Source: Stygiolobus caldivivus
GTDB taxonomy: Archaea > Thermoproteota > Thermoprotei_A > Sulfolobales > Sulfolobaceae
Reading direction: 5' to 3'
DNA: 64,000 nt
Assembly: GCF_019704315.1 (NCBI RefSeq)
Contig: NZ_AP024597.1
Span: forward strand, 2,764,501 to 2,828,500
Part shown: in pieces, positions 18,668-28,571 of the stretch
Position numbering within the stretch: the first letter of the stretch is position 1
How the letters are laid out: each line of letters opens with the position of its first letter
Position numbers and translations under genes: made by a program
The notes under the pieces: model-generated
Seen by the model: only the letters and a program-made list of their open reading frames with translations
What the model was told of the DNA's origin: nothing
Database searches by the model: none

Positions 18668-20165
18668 CTCTCCATACGAAGTCTCTACCCCACACTACCC
18701 CTACATACTCCGCATCAAACCCTTGTGCACCGTACACGGAGGAGCAGTACTTCAGTGGGTCTAACTTTCCCGTCCAATACCTCGGGTACTCTGTCTTAGG
18801 GTCCATAAGCCATGTCACCCTCACGTCTTTACTCTTGTATAAGTCGAGGCCCGAAGGCAAGGGATAGCCTATCCTTAATCCCCTATCCGATTCCGTAAAC
18901 GCACACACTAAGGCTACCCTCCTCCCCTCCTCCTTCTTTTTCCCGAGCTCCCTCAGCATGTCCTCTATATCGGAAAATACCCTGAACTCGAAATCAGGGA
19001 GGTGAGAGGGCCTACCCTCTAATATACTCCTTACGAACTCTACGTAGTCCTTAGGTGCCCTTAATACAGTATATAAGTCGTATTCTTCTACGTCCTTCAG
19101 GTGTTTTAAGAAGTTCTCCCTAGTCCCGGCCTCATTATCTAAGAGCACTTGTTGGTCGTCGTAAAAATATACGTTTACCCGCCCCTTAGGAGATCTCCTT
19201 ATTACGTCTTCCCTCATCCTCTGGGCCTCATCAAAGACTATCAGGTCGATCTGCCTCTCCCCGAACTGTCCCCTGAACCAGTCCTCAAAGCCCTCTTCGC
19301 CTATACCGGGGTACCCCTTTATCCCCGTAGAGTAGAACCGTATGAAAGTACTGACCTCGTGGCCCAAAGCCTGCCTTACGACGTTTAACAGCCTGTTATT
19401 GACATATGAGAGGAAAGAGAAGTACCCCCTGCTGAGCCCCTCCAGAAAAATTGTCACTGCGAGCAGGCTCTTCCCCGACCCGCTGTTACCCCTGATCAGG
19501 AAGTTCTTCCTTTCACCTCTTTCAAGTGCGTCCATAACCCTTTTGAGTATAATCGCCTGCTTTTCGGAGAGCCCGTAACCGTAGGGTAAAAGTGCCTTAG
19601 CTAAGTCCTCTTGCTTTCTCTCCTTTATCGTTTCTACGAAGTCGACAAAAGTCTTATTTAACCTGAGTTTACCTTTCACTATAGTGTCAGGGTCTCCCGG
19701 TGCCATGGACTTTAGTTCGTCCTTGAGCTCGTCTATCTCCCTGATCGTCTTACACTCAGAGGAGTAGTCGCTGGTATTGTAGAGGAAGAGTAAACCGTAA
19801 AACTTTACCCCTGAGGAGTGGAAGAAGTTCAGTTTGGTAACGTAATCGGTGAGTTGGTAACACGGGTCCAGGTGGAGTTGCCCGTCTGCCTCCACTATGT
19901 CCATGTCCACCTTCTTTACTCTCCTCCAACCTTTAGCTTCGACCACCAAGGCCCTATCCTTACCCGTAAAGATTATATCAGCCCTACCGTCTGAAATAGG
20001 GTACTCCCAGACCGAGGGGAACTCTATACCGTCAAGCAGACTTACAAGCTTCTTCCACGCGTTCTTCTGTTCTACCGACGGTTCTTCTCCGTATGTGTCT
20101 ATATATTCCTCCACCAGTTCTGAGTAAACCGTGTCGTCTACTTTGCGCACTACTAGGGGGAGCAC
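18645..20165 (-). CDS. PD-(D/E)XK nuclease fused to superfamily 1 helicase (DUF2075 type), frameshifted near 3' end
   Basis: 506 residues before the frame breaks. The N-terminus has D63 in GRADIIFTG and E77-x-K79 in VVEAKGW, a PD-(D/E)XK nuclease core. From residue ~200 a helicase follows: GNSGSGKS (226-233), VFDEAQRM (~311), FYDDQQ (~342) and SVYGAQGFDAEYVGVVWG near the end. The protein terminates as WRDGGGVDF, just where homologous proteins continue to motif VI; that part is encoded in the next frame (18428-18667). Nuclease-helicase fusions of this kind are common in defence islands. As read, the protein lacks motif VI and should be inactive unless the G10 tract varies. Confidence 0.8.
   Translation of the reverse strand: MLPLVVRKVDDTVYSELVEEYIDTYGEEPSVEQKNAWKKLVSLLDGIEFPSVWEYPISDGRADIIFTGKDRALVVEAKGWRRVKKVDMDIVEADGQLHLDPCYQLTDYVTKLNFFHSSGVKFYGLLFLYNTSDYSSECKTIREIDELKDELKSMAPGDPDTIVKGKLRLNKTFVDFVETIKERKQEDLAKALLPYGYGLSEKQAIILKRVMDALERGERKNFLIRGNSGSGKSLLAVTIFLEGLSRGYFSFLSYVNNRLLNVVRQALGHEVSTFIRFYSTGIKGYPGIGEEGFEDWFRGQFGERQIDLIVFDEAQRMREDVIRRSPKGRVNVYFYDDQQVLLDNEAGTRENFLKHLKDVEEYDLYTVLRAPKDYVEFVRSILEGRPSHLPDFEFRVFSDIEDMLRELGKKKEEGRRVALVCAFTESDRGLRIGYPLPSGLDLYKSKDVRVTWLMDPKTEYPRYWTGKLDPLKYCSSVYGAQGFDAEYVGVVWGRDFVWRDGGGVDF
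18656..18665. repeat. C10/G10 homopolymer at a frameshift
   Basis: Ten consecutive C on the plus strand (G on the coding strand) sit exactly where the helicase reading frame changes. Such tracts are slippage-prone in replication and also a common place for sequencing errors. Confidence 0.85.
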
Positions 20166-20292
20166 AAGTTGTCCTTAAGGTGCACATTTATTAGCTTTTC
20201 CTAAGTGATGGAGGGCTTGACGGCTTACTTCATAGTGTGTAAATAAAGCGGGGGCGTAGTGTAAATAAGGGCTGAACTAGTTGAAGGGTAAA

Positions 20293-20700
20293 ATGGAGTC
20301 AACGGGTGAAAATGAAGTTAAAAAATTTAGAATGACTAAATATGGAAGAGAAATTGGTTGTTAACGAGATCCTTAGTAACAGTTATTCATGATACTGATT
20401 GAAGAGGTCTATGAGCGACTTGAGGACGAACTAGTGATAAAGAAGCTGGAGGAAAATATTTATGCAATAAGGTCTTTGCGGGCTGAGGTTAAGAGGTTAG
20501 GTGAGGCTGTGGTGTCTTTGCAGGAGACGTAAAGGAGCACGGTGATGATATAAAAACCCTAAAAAAGGCAGTTAAGAGATTAAAGGCAAGTCGATTAAGA
20601 TAATGGTCAGAAAGGCAAAGAAGTTATCAAAAGAAGTGGGCAGTTTTACGAATAGGGCGGTTAAAAGGGTCGAAAAGGCTATGATTCGGTGTAATTGCTA
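20293..20700 (+). pseudogene. decayed coiled-coil protein gene
   Basis: A series of short frames separated by stops or shifts: MEEKLVVNEILSNSYS, then a 47-codon frame at 20389-20532 (heptad-like Leu/Val/Glu/Lys pattern ending RLGEAVVSLQET), then DIKTLKKAVKRLKASRLR and MVRKAKKLSKEVGSF...VKRVEKA. All are charged coiled coil. Archaeal DUF3782-like proteins have this kind of coiled coil before a nuclease domain, so this may be what is left of one; the family assignment is uncertain. Confidence 0.45.
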
Positions 20701-20863
20701 AGGGGTATATGGAGTACAATATTCTATAATTTTAAAATAATAGCCCAAGAAAGATTTGTTCTATGTAAGTTAAGGACTTAGTTTTAATCGATATCGTTTA
20801 ATTCAGAATAACGTAAATAGATGTAGTTATGGCTATGGATTACTCTAGTAAAGATCAAAATTT

Positions 20864-20875
20864 TTATTTAAATAT
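20864..20875 (+). promoter_or_regulatory. TATA box of the giant helicase gene
   Basis: TTATTTAAATAT centred about 23-24 bases before the GTG at 20891, consistent with a leaderless GTG start. Confidence 0.45.
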
Positions 20876-20890
20876 AAAGATAATTTATCT

Positions 20891-23800
20891 GTGGCATCAG
20901 AAATTGTTCCAGAGGCATACACTTCAATATTAGGTGATATAATTCTCCAGGAATGTTCTAAAATAACAAAAGAGAAATGTAAATATAACGATACTCCAAT
21001 AAAGCTGAAACCTGATCCTAGTGAGTATAAATACGGATTGAAAAGAGAAGAAATAATAGATATAATCTCGAAATATTTCCCTGGAAAAGAAGAGGAAATA
21101 TTACAAAAAATGCTTAAAAATAGTTATATCCTAGAATTTTCTGATGAGAATGATAATAAACAATATCGTAGTATTTATATGGACTTGTTCATCAGAAGTG
21201 TTAATCTTAAGACAAAAAATTTCACTCCTAATTATATAATTAACCCAAGATTGAGTTTAGTAAAAGTTACTATACCCTCTAATGAAGATAGAAAATATAG
21301 ATTAGATATGAATAGTAATGTAAAGGAAATCAGAGAATTAGTTGATTTACTTGTACAAGAATTAGGTGACAAAGATGCTGAACAATATGTCAAAATTGTT
21401 AATGAGTACTTGGAGTTAAGAAAATATAATGGTCTCGATCTTATTCAGATTTCTATGATAAGAGATGCTATTAGAGACTTTATTAATGGAAACCATATAC
21501 TCATAGAAGCTCCGACGGGTTTTGGAAAAACTGAAATTTTCTTATTTTTAATATTATTCGTTCTAATTAAATATAAATTTAATAGTAATAATAAAATTTT
21601 AATTTTGTATCCAAGAAAAGCGTTAGCATTGGATAATATGAACAGAATTATAATGTTATCGGCATTGATTGAAAAAATAAAGGGAGTGAAGGTTCCCGTA
21701 CTGCTCAGAGACGGTGACTCAGATAAATTAGAAGAAGGTAGCAAAGTGAGAGGTGGCTCTTTAACTTGCCCTAATAAACATCCTTTAATTTTTAAGAATA
21801 ATAGAGTAACTTGTTCTGATGAGAAGTGTGAATACAGAGAAATGGTTCACATATTAGACACTAAAAAATATAAAAACTACAATGCGGAGCCTTTAATTAT
21901 CATATCTAATATATATACTATAGCAAATAGACTTTTAACCTTTCGCAAAACGGAGGATATAAACATAGAGGATTTTAAGAAAATTTCTCTAATCATATTG
22001 GATGAAGTGCATGTTTATACAGATATTTTTGGCGGTATTACCTCCTCTGTACTGGGAGGAATTAAAGAGATAAACAATAATGTCAAGTTTATAGGAGTTT
22101 CCGCTACAATTCCTAATAGGGATAGTTTTGCTAAACAGTTATTCAACGATAATAGAATATCATTTATAAACAGCCTAGAGATAGCTAACAAGATTAGTGA
22201 AAAACTTAGAGGTCAGAAATTCTATCTTGTCGGGTTCTTCGAAATAAGACCGGATATTTCATGGCATACTTACGCTCAATTATGGACTATTCTTGCCTCC
22301 ACCTATTCTATCATTTATCTGAATAATCCTATAATCGCTAAAGGCGGTTTTACACAATCAGATCCTAAAAATAATACTCCTGATAACTATTTCTCATATC
22401 AAAACATAGTTTTCATAAATAATGTGTACGAGTTAAGGAGGTTCAGAGAAGAGATAATGCAAAACATCAGTATAGGAGAGCCGAAAGACAGAGTAAAAGG
22501 GGATATTAAGGAAGCTTTTCGAGATCCTTATTACGTGTATCTCCCTCCAGAACTAAATAACCTCAATAAGGCATCATTAGATAACAATAGAATTCATTGG
22601 ATAGGAGAGATCATCAGAAAACACTTTGGAATAGTGTTTATGGATGCTAAGGATAAGTTTGAAAGGTTTACAAAAATAGCTAAAGGAGAATATATAGCTA
22701 TAGCGTCTACGTCATCACTTGAGTTAGGGGTTGATTATGAAGGGGTTTCATTTATATTAAATGCAAGTGCAGATGATGAGGTTGAAATCGTCCAACGATT
22801 GGGAAGGGCTGGAAGAAGTAGTAAGATGCCAAAGATAACCTTAGGGATAATATTATCTAAAAATGTACCTCATCAGAGTTTCAGGATTCATGATGAAAAT
22901 TACTCAAAGAGAATCATATACATGCTATCGGGTACTCAACTCGGGGATATTGATAAAAATAAAATCGGATTAAGAATAATGAAAAATGCTAAGCCGGTGA
23001 TAGAGTTTAAAAATCTGGTCATTGCCTCTATTAATCTGTATAAAAAAGGTATAATTTCTGATATTAACGTTGATTTGCAAAGTATATTTTCGGAAATGGA
23101 AAATTTTGTTGAAGATGGTATTATAAAGTCTGAGTTGAACGAGTTCAAGGAAGTTTTCTTTACAAAGAGACTAAATTGCGAAAAAATTATGAATAGATAT
23201 GCTAAGTTTACTAAGATTAAAAGCACAGAAAAAGATCTTCCATTTTACATAGATAAATTGGAAGAAAAAACAGAAAAATTCTGCGACAAGATAAGTAAAG
23301 ATAAAGTACTTTCTAAGAGTATTACTCAAGAAAATAATGAGAATATTAAAAATATATGTGCTAAATTAAACAGTAATTTAGAGAAAGGGATAAAACTGGC
23401 TGATAATTTCAATAAGTCGTCTGATGTCACAGCGAGAAGGGATAATCTAAATGAACTTAAGAAAAAACTAAGGGAAATACGTTCAAATTTTGAAGAACTA
23501 GATGACCTATTAGGTAGTCAAGGAATAAAACATTTAATTAACTACCAGGATGAGATACGGAAAAAATTAAACAGAAATGTTCAAAATATAATAAATATAG
23601 TTCTAGATTTAGAAAAGTTTGTGGATAAACAACCTTTAGAAAATGAAAAATATTTTATAATATGCAAGAAGATAAATTCTATTCCAAATAAAAAATTAAG
23701 AAATCCCAATATCATTAGAGAATTTATATTTAACTATTCATCTATATCTAGCGTTGGACTTGGCGTGGAAGATCCTAATTTGACTAGACAGAATATAAAA

Positions 23801-25924
23801 GTGTCTATTAATGACCCATTAATTAATTCCTCACGTCCAATTTCTTGGCATCAGGATTTTTACACAATATTAACTCGCTTTTATCCTTTTACGATAGTCA
23901 ACTATTCAGACTATCTTGAAAGCAAGCAAACTAGATCGTCTATCAGTAATATGCCATACGGAACTCTTTTACTAGGGTTGAATTTAAACTACAACGAGTG
24001 GGACCATAATATACGGAGGAATATAGGACGATATCTAAGTATAGATATTCAAGGTAGAAAGAAAGTACTAGAATTAAAGGATATTAGGGAGATAAAAATA
24101 TACAATTTGTTAGATCTTGAAAATAGATTAGGGAACCCTATTGTGTTAAAATCTAAAAAAGGCTACGAATTTTATGTAAAATTAGGAGTTGATGTAAGCT
24201 ATATTGATTACTATTTACGTAATCCAGATCAAGTAAGACAGCTGGCCAATAATAAGGGGTTAAGATACGACCCGTTCATCTTATCATATAGTAGAGTATG
24301 TGATATTGGACATGGTATATCAACGGATCCATTTGATATAAACTGCCCGTTCCAAGGAGAATGCAGCCTTGGAAAAATTTTTCTTCCTCATAGTTGCAGA
24401 CATTGGATATCTTACTCAATGTCATCAATGAAGCGTCCGATACTTCCGTTTATTGATAAATTAAACGATAATAAGATAAGAGGTTCGGTTTTAGTGTCTC
24501 CAATAAATGAAGTCTTTGAAGTTACTTCTTTGTTAGTGTTCAAGAAATTAGATAAGGTCTTAATATCTATAAGTGACTATACATTACCTATCTATTTGAA
24601 TCCTAAAATAAGAATAACCTTATATGATACTAACGGGTTGAAAGTACGGTTTAACAAACTTATAACAAAAGAAATTTTAAAGAAAATGTTATTTGATGAA
24701 GAATCTAAAGAATTTGAAGAACTTCGATACATATTACTGACCAAATACTATATAATTAAAAAGTTCAGGGGGAACGTATATGTGGGGGTAAGGAACTTGG
24801 TTTCCAAAAAATATAAGGAATACATAGAACAAATATACTCAAATAACGGAGAAAGAGAAGAGTTTCTAGAATTTGTATATACAATATTACTTCATACTTT
24901 AGCTCATTTATTATATGAGTTTATCATCTCCAAATTCAACGTCGATGAAGACTTCATAGATTATTATTACAATCTAGATATGAATAATATTTTTAATAAG
25001 GATGATGATTCAATATATATATACGAGAAGACTTCTTATGGTACGTTGAAATTAAGTGAAATTATAGTAAGAGGTTTTAAAAATATGACTAATTTATTGG
25101 ACGAATTTTATGAGTACGCACTAGATGAGTTAAAGAGGCATGAACAAGACTTAGATAGTTATGGTAAAAGCTTAAAGAACTTAAAGGCTCAAATAATGAG
25201 TGGAATCAATAAAAATTACTATAAAATACTTCAAGATGAAGTAGAGATATATAGGAATTTGTCTAATAACAAAATTAGACCAGATTTATACACATTCAAG
25301 CTTTATCTTACAGAGAAATTTAACAAAGATAAAGTTAACGAGGAGATTAATGACTATTTAAGTTTAGCTGATGTGGTATTGGAAAATATATGTATTGATG
25401 GTTGCTCTTCATGTGTTATAACCGATTATTGTCATTATCCTCTACATCAGAATCTGGTAGTGAGTAGGAGATTAGCTTATTATTTTATTAAGGAGATATT
25501 CGATGAAAAGTCAAAAAGAATCAAGAGTACTATAGAATTAAAAGGAAATTCTGATCTTGGGTTTCAAATAATAACCCATTTCGCTAAAGAAAACGCAAAA
25601 TTAATAAAGATAACTAGCGCCTTTATCGATAAGGAATGTCTCGATATTATAAAGTCAGTTCTAAATACAAACCGCAATATATTAGTAGAATTAACTACCA
25701 ATAATTTAAATAATAGTAAAGTACTACAAGAATATTCTTCTCTTATAGAAAGTCTTAAGACTACGGGACGTTTTAAACTGAACTTCGATCCAAAGACTCA
25801 TGTTAAGGAATACGAGGTATTATTCGATTCTAATTATAGAATAACTATAACAACAAGTTGGAATTGTGAAAAATCTTCGAGTAAGCAGAACTTCAGTATC
25901 AGTGTATCTTATATGAACACATGA
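20891..25924 (+). CDS. giant DISARM-like helicase: DEAH-type helicase + DUF1998-like half + phospholipase D-like tail
   Basis: 1677 residues from GTG. Helicase core: APTGFGKT (207-214), a Cys-rich insert (C293, C308, C313), DEVH (371-374), VSAT (403-406) and QRLGRAGR (635-642). A long charged helical region spans ~740-930. The second half has CDIGHG...CPFQGEC...C (from ~1136), LLHTLAHLL (~1333) and a cysteine cluster CIDGCSSCV...C (~1498-1513), which resemble the DUF1998/MZB region of DrmB and MrfA-type proteins. The last ~120 residues follow a phospholipase D-like pattern ending in THVKEYEVLFD...TTSWN. In DISARM, DrmA (helicase), DrmB (DUF1998) and DrmC (PLD) are separate proteins; this looks like all three in one chain. 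The gene is far more AT-rich than the flanks, a sign of transfer. Confidence 0.8.
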   Translation: MASEIVPEAYTSILGDIILQECSKITKEKCKYNDTPIKLKPDPSEYKYGLKREEIIDIISKYFPGKEEEILQKMLKNSYILEFSDENDNKQYRSIYMDLFIRSVNLKTKNFTPNYIINPRLSLVKVTIPSNEDRKYRLDMNSNVKEIRELVDLLVQELGDKDAEQYVKIVNEYLELRKYNGLDLIQISMIRDAIRDFINGNHILIEAPTGFGKTEIFLFLILFVLIKYKFNSNNKILILYPRKALALDNMNRIIMLSALIEKIKGVKVPVLLRDGDSDKLEEGSKVRGGSLTCPNKHPLIFKNNRVTCSDEKCEYREMVHILDTKKYKNYNAEPLIIISNIYTIANRLLTFRKTEDINIEDFKKISLIILDEVHVYTDIFGGITSSVLGGIKEINNNVKFIGVSATIPNRDSFAKQLFNDNRISFINSLEIANKISEKLRGQKFYLVGFFEIRPDISWHTYAQLWTILASTYSIIYLNNPIIAKGGFTQSDPKNNTPDNYFSYQNIVFINNVYELRRFREEIMQNISIGEPKDRVKGDIKEAFRDPYYVYLPPELNNLNKASLDNNRIHWIGEIIRKHFGIVFMDAKDKFERFTKIAKGEYIAIASTSSLELGVDYEGVSFILNASADDEVEIVQRLGRAGRSSKMPKITLGIILSKNVPHQSFRIHDENYSKRIIYMLSGTQLGDIDKNKIGLRIMKNAKPVIEFKNLVIASINLYKKGIISDINVDLQSIFSEMENFVEDGIIKSELNEFKEVFFTKRLNCEKIMNRYAKFTKIKSTEKDLPFYIDKLEEKTEKFCDKISKDKVLSKSITQENNENIKNICAKLNSNLEKGIKLADNFNKSSDVTARRDNLNELKKKLREIRSNFEELDDLLGSQGIKHLINYQDEIRKKLNRNVQNIINIVLDLEKFVDKQPLENEKYFIICKKINSIPNKKLRNPNIIREFIFNYSSISSVGLGVEDPNLTRQNIKVSINDPLINSSRPISWHQDFYTILTRFYPFTIVNYSDYLESKQTRSSISNMPYGTLLLGLNLNYNEWDHNIRRNIGRYLSIDIQGRKKVLELKDIREIKIYNLLDLENRLGNPIVLKSKKGYEFYVKLGVDVSYIDYYLRNPDQVRQLANNKGLRYDPFILSYSRVCDIGHGISTDPFDINCPFQGECSLGKIFLPHSCRHWISYSMSSMKRPILPFIDKLNDNKIRGSVLVSPINEVFEVTSLLVFKKLDKVLISISDYTLPIYLNPKIRITLYDTNGLKVRFNKLITKEILKKMLFDEESKEFEELRYILLTKYYIIKKFRGNVYVGVRNLVSKKYKEYIEQIYSNNGEREEFLEFVYTILLHTLAHLLYEFIISKFNVDEDFIDYYYNLDMNNIFNKDDDSIYIYEKTSYGTLKLSEIIVRGFKNMTNLLDEFYEYALDELKRHEQDLDSYGKSLKNLKAQIMSGINKNYYKILQDEVEIYRNLSNNKIRPDLYTFKLYLTEKFNKDKVNEEINDYLSLADVVLENICIDGCSSCVITDYCHYPLHQNLVVSRRLAYYFIKEIFDEKSKRIKSTIELKGNSDLGFQIITHFAKENAKLIKITSAFIDKECLDIIKSVLNTNRNILVELTTNNLNNSKVLQEYSSLIESLKTTGRFKLNFDPKTHVKEYEVLFDSNYRITITTSWNCEKSSSKQNFSISVSYMNT

Positions 25925-26133
25925 TGGAGCGATATCTAATACAGAATTTTTTGTAAATTAAGGGAAAGAGTTAGTCTTATAAAACCATATAAGTTATAGA
26001 AGCAAAGACAATATCGTATGTTTTTTCAATTTCGACATGTGTCCCTTTGCGATTCACCGATCAAGAGTATTCGTATTAAACCCAAGTAAAACAGTAAACC
26101 AGGTTTCAAAAACTTAGGCTGCTTACGTCTCCA

Positions 26134-26480
26134 TTGCAAATTGAAATACTCTCTATTGAATTAGTACAATTCTATGTATAAATAATCAAACCATATTAAA
26201 TATTCTATTTAATCAAAGTCATAAACCTCTATTATCCGTTCTACTAGGACCTTTTACGTTTCTTTTACGGCTTCTATTTGTCTAAATAGAGTGAGATTGT
26301 AACTATTTAAATTTACACTAAGCAATATTAATATGATAGTGTATATATAAAAAAGCGTATATAAGAAGGTTATAATCCGGATTACCCAGAATGATTACAC
26401 ATGTATTGTATAATTCATTCGTTGCTCGAATTATTCCAATTCGAGGAAAATTACAATTTGTAAAAGAGCCGTGAAAGGCC
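26134..26480 (+). repeat. AT-rich repeat D (copy 1)
   Basis: The first ~80 bases (AATTGAAATACTCTCTATTG and the following AATTAGTACAATTC) match 37472-37549 directly. The segment 26279-26334 matches 37587-37641 as its reverse complement. GAGCCGTGAAAGGCCCCT near 26466 matches GAGCCGTGGAACACCCCT near 37659. The parts therefore recur but with one block inverted. Confidence 0.5.
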
Positions 26481-26614
26481 CCTAATAGTTTTTTAATAAT
26501 AATTTTACAATAATATATAATTAACAGTTAAAATACCATTTCGATAAGACAAATTGAAATTATAATGGATCTATGAATAACCTTACATCATTAACCTCTA
26601 AAGATGATCGAGTA

Positions 26615-26725
26615 TATAATCGGTCAGTCCATATAGGGCAAGAGTACTTTCATGTAAAGCGTATAATATTTATCTATCGGAAGAGAAAGAGGCCTTATCA
26701 CATAATGTTCAATTAAGTATATAAT
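26615..26725 (+). repeat. palindromic unit A (copy 4)
   Basis: ATAATCGGTCAGTCCATATA followed by GGGCAAGAG and CTTTCATGTAAAGCGTATAA is close to the reverse complement of 31171-31220. The right arm is shortened (CATAATGTTCAATTAAGTATATA). Confidence 0.55.
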
Positions 26726-27032
26726 ATAATTTCTCTTTTCTCTTTAATCCTTATTTTAGCACTTCCACATGTTTATTCAGAACTTATACTAAATCAGGGA
26801 CTAAGGATAAGCCTCATTCTCTTATTTAGCAAATTTTTAGTATCGTACTAACGGCCGTGTTATTCTTCATCCGCTGACCGGGTATAGTAGTATAAGGTAA
26901 AATTCATGTCGATCAAGATTAGGTCCGTGATTATGTAGAGCAGATCTTTACTAATGAGTAACTGTAAAGTCTTGGGTTTTTATTGTGATCGTAAAGGATT
27001 TAAATGTGTTAAAGAAAATTATTTAACGTATT

Positions 27033-28394
27033 ATGAGCGAGGATGACCAAGTTTTTTACTCAATTATATCAACGACCTTATCTGAGCATGACTTGAAAGA
27101 AATAATGGAACTTCATATTCTCAAATCTATTAATATTGATAATGATGGGAAGAATGAAAATATAAATAAAATAAAGGATTGTTTAAAGGAAAGATATAAG
27201 GCTTCAGATGTAAAAGTAGTCGTTATTCCTGATAATCAAAAAAATAATAAGAAACTTAGAATAGACTTTGAATATAGCTTAGTTAACTATTGTAGTACTT
27301 TAAGTAATATTCAAAATCTTCTAAATAAATTATCAAGTTTAGACAAAGGTCGTAAGCACAAGGTTAGTGTTTGTATACGCGTGAAATTAAACGATAGAAT
27401 AAAAGAGGAGCTTGAGAAAAAATTACATAGAATTAAGAAATTACAATGGTTTATAAAAACCAAGTATAATACTCTTGATTGTTACATTAATAGAATAGTT
27501 TTACTTCCTGAAATACCTAGTATATCTATACTTAGGACTCTTTACAAAGCTGATAGCAAAAACTTAGATATAGATGCAAACCCGATCACTATAGGAAATG
27601 TTGAATTGGCTAAAACTGACTCAGATATTTATAAATTTAATAATTTCATCATATATAAAATAAGCCAAGACACATCAACCCAGAAATTCCTTGAAAAAAA
27701 TTATAAAATAGATAGTATGGAGCGAATTTTGTTGTACACTCTATTCGGTATTCTTTCAGATAATAGGGTATTACTTCCTTGGCCTTTTTCATCTTTTCAA
27801 TTAGCTGATGACAGTGATACAATATATACATTATTCATAGGAAAATTTAAGGTGAATAAAATTGTAAACAATGATAAGCAACAAGAGGAAGAAAACGATG
27901 AAATTTTGCAAGTAAACAATCCTAAAACCTTTTCGAGAATTAATCTTACTCTGGAGGGAATGCCTCTAGATCATAATTTAGTTGGGAAATCGTTTAGGAT
28001 TGTATGCAAAGCTCTATCGTCAAAACAGATAAAAGAGGAAGTTGAAAAAATAGGATTGTTCTTAGGTAAAGCGTTCAACAAACTGGAAACTCAGAAGTTA
28101 TATTTGTTGAAAGTTTTTGATGATACATTAATATCAGAAATTAGAGAAATAAGAAAAAAAATCCTTGATGACCCAAGACTATTTGAAGCCTTAAGAAATA
28201 TCTTTCATGAAAATAATACAATTATGATAAAGGATTTTATCGTAGAGCAAGTATATCAAAACAACGATTTATTTAAACTTGCAGGCATAAATGATATCAT
28301 AAAATTTCATACTAAAATTCTAATATTTTATAAGGATATATATAAAAAATTATTTAGGGATTCATACGAACCTAGTAGTATAATAAATGTATAA
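27033..28394 (+). CDS. orphan protein of the AT-rich defence block
   Basis: 453 residues, not recognised. No P-loop, nuclease or zinc motif is visible. It is Lys/Ile/Asn-rich with an acidic patch (QQEEENDE, residues ~285-292). Residues ~130-150 are basic helix. A central hydrophobic segment reads RVLLPWPFSSFQLADDSD. The C-terminal third is helical. Base composition is as AT-rich as that of the giant helicase and methyltransferase, so it probably arrived with them. It is convergent with the methyltransferase. A structural, DNA-binding or effector role in a restriction-type system is possible, without direct support. Confidence 0.75.
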   Translation: MSEDDQVFYSIISTTLSEHDLKEIMELHILKSINIDNDGKNENINKIKDCLKERYKASDVKVVVIPDNQKNNKKLRIDFEYSLVNYCSTLSNIQNLLNKLSSLDKGRKHKVSVCIRVKLNDRIKEELEKKLHRIKKLQWFIKTKYNTLDCYINRIVLLPEIPSISILRTLYKADSKNLDIDANPITIGNVELAKTDSDIYKFNNFIIYKISQDTSTQKFLEKNYKIDSMERILLYTLFGILSDNRVLLPWPFSSFQLADDSDTIYTLFIGKFKVNKIVNNDKQQEEENDEILQVNNPKTFSRINLTLEGMPLDHNLVGKSFRIVCKALSSKQIKEEVEKIGLFLGKAFNKLETQKLYLLKVFDDTLISEIREIRKKILDDPRLFEALRNIFHENNTIMIKDFIVEQVYQNNDLFKLAGINDIIKFHTKILIFYKDIYKKLFRDSYEPSSIINV

Positions 28395-28571
28395 TTTTCT
28401 AAATAAACTAATTGGAAAAGTATATACTTAAAATTCTACTTTACGATTTAGCGTTAGGCACTAGAGGGCGAAGATCTTATTCTTTCACCTTGTATTTATA
28501 GCTACTTTACGCTGTGACTTAATTACTCTTCACATACTAACTGAGTTTGATGACGGTATTTCTTATTAGTA

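Larger units (their letters stand above)
25925..27032. other. AT-rich intergenic region inside the defence block; repeats, no gene seen
   Basis: No frame of credible length. It contains repeat D sequences (26134-26480) and a copy of palindromic unit A (26615-26725). The gap separates the giant helicase from the orphan gene, so the two probably have separate promoters. Confidence 0.55.

Noticed and set aside
20891-25924. Simple MrfA/YprA-type repair helicase
   Set aside because: The protein is more than twice the usual length and carries a PLD-like tail and a neighbouring DNA methyltransferase.
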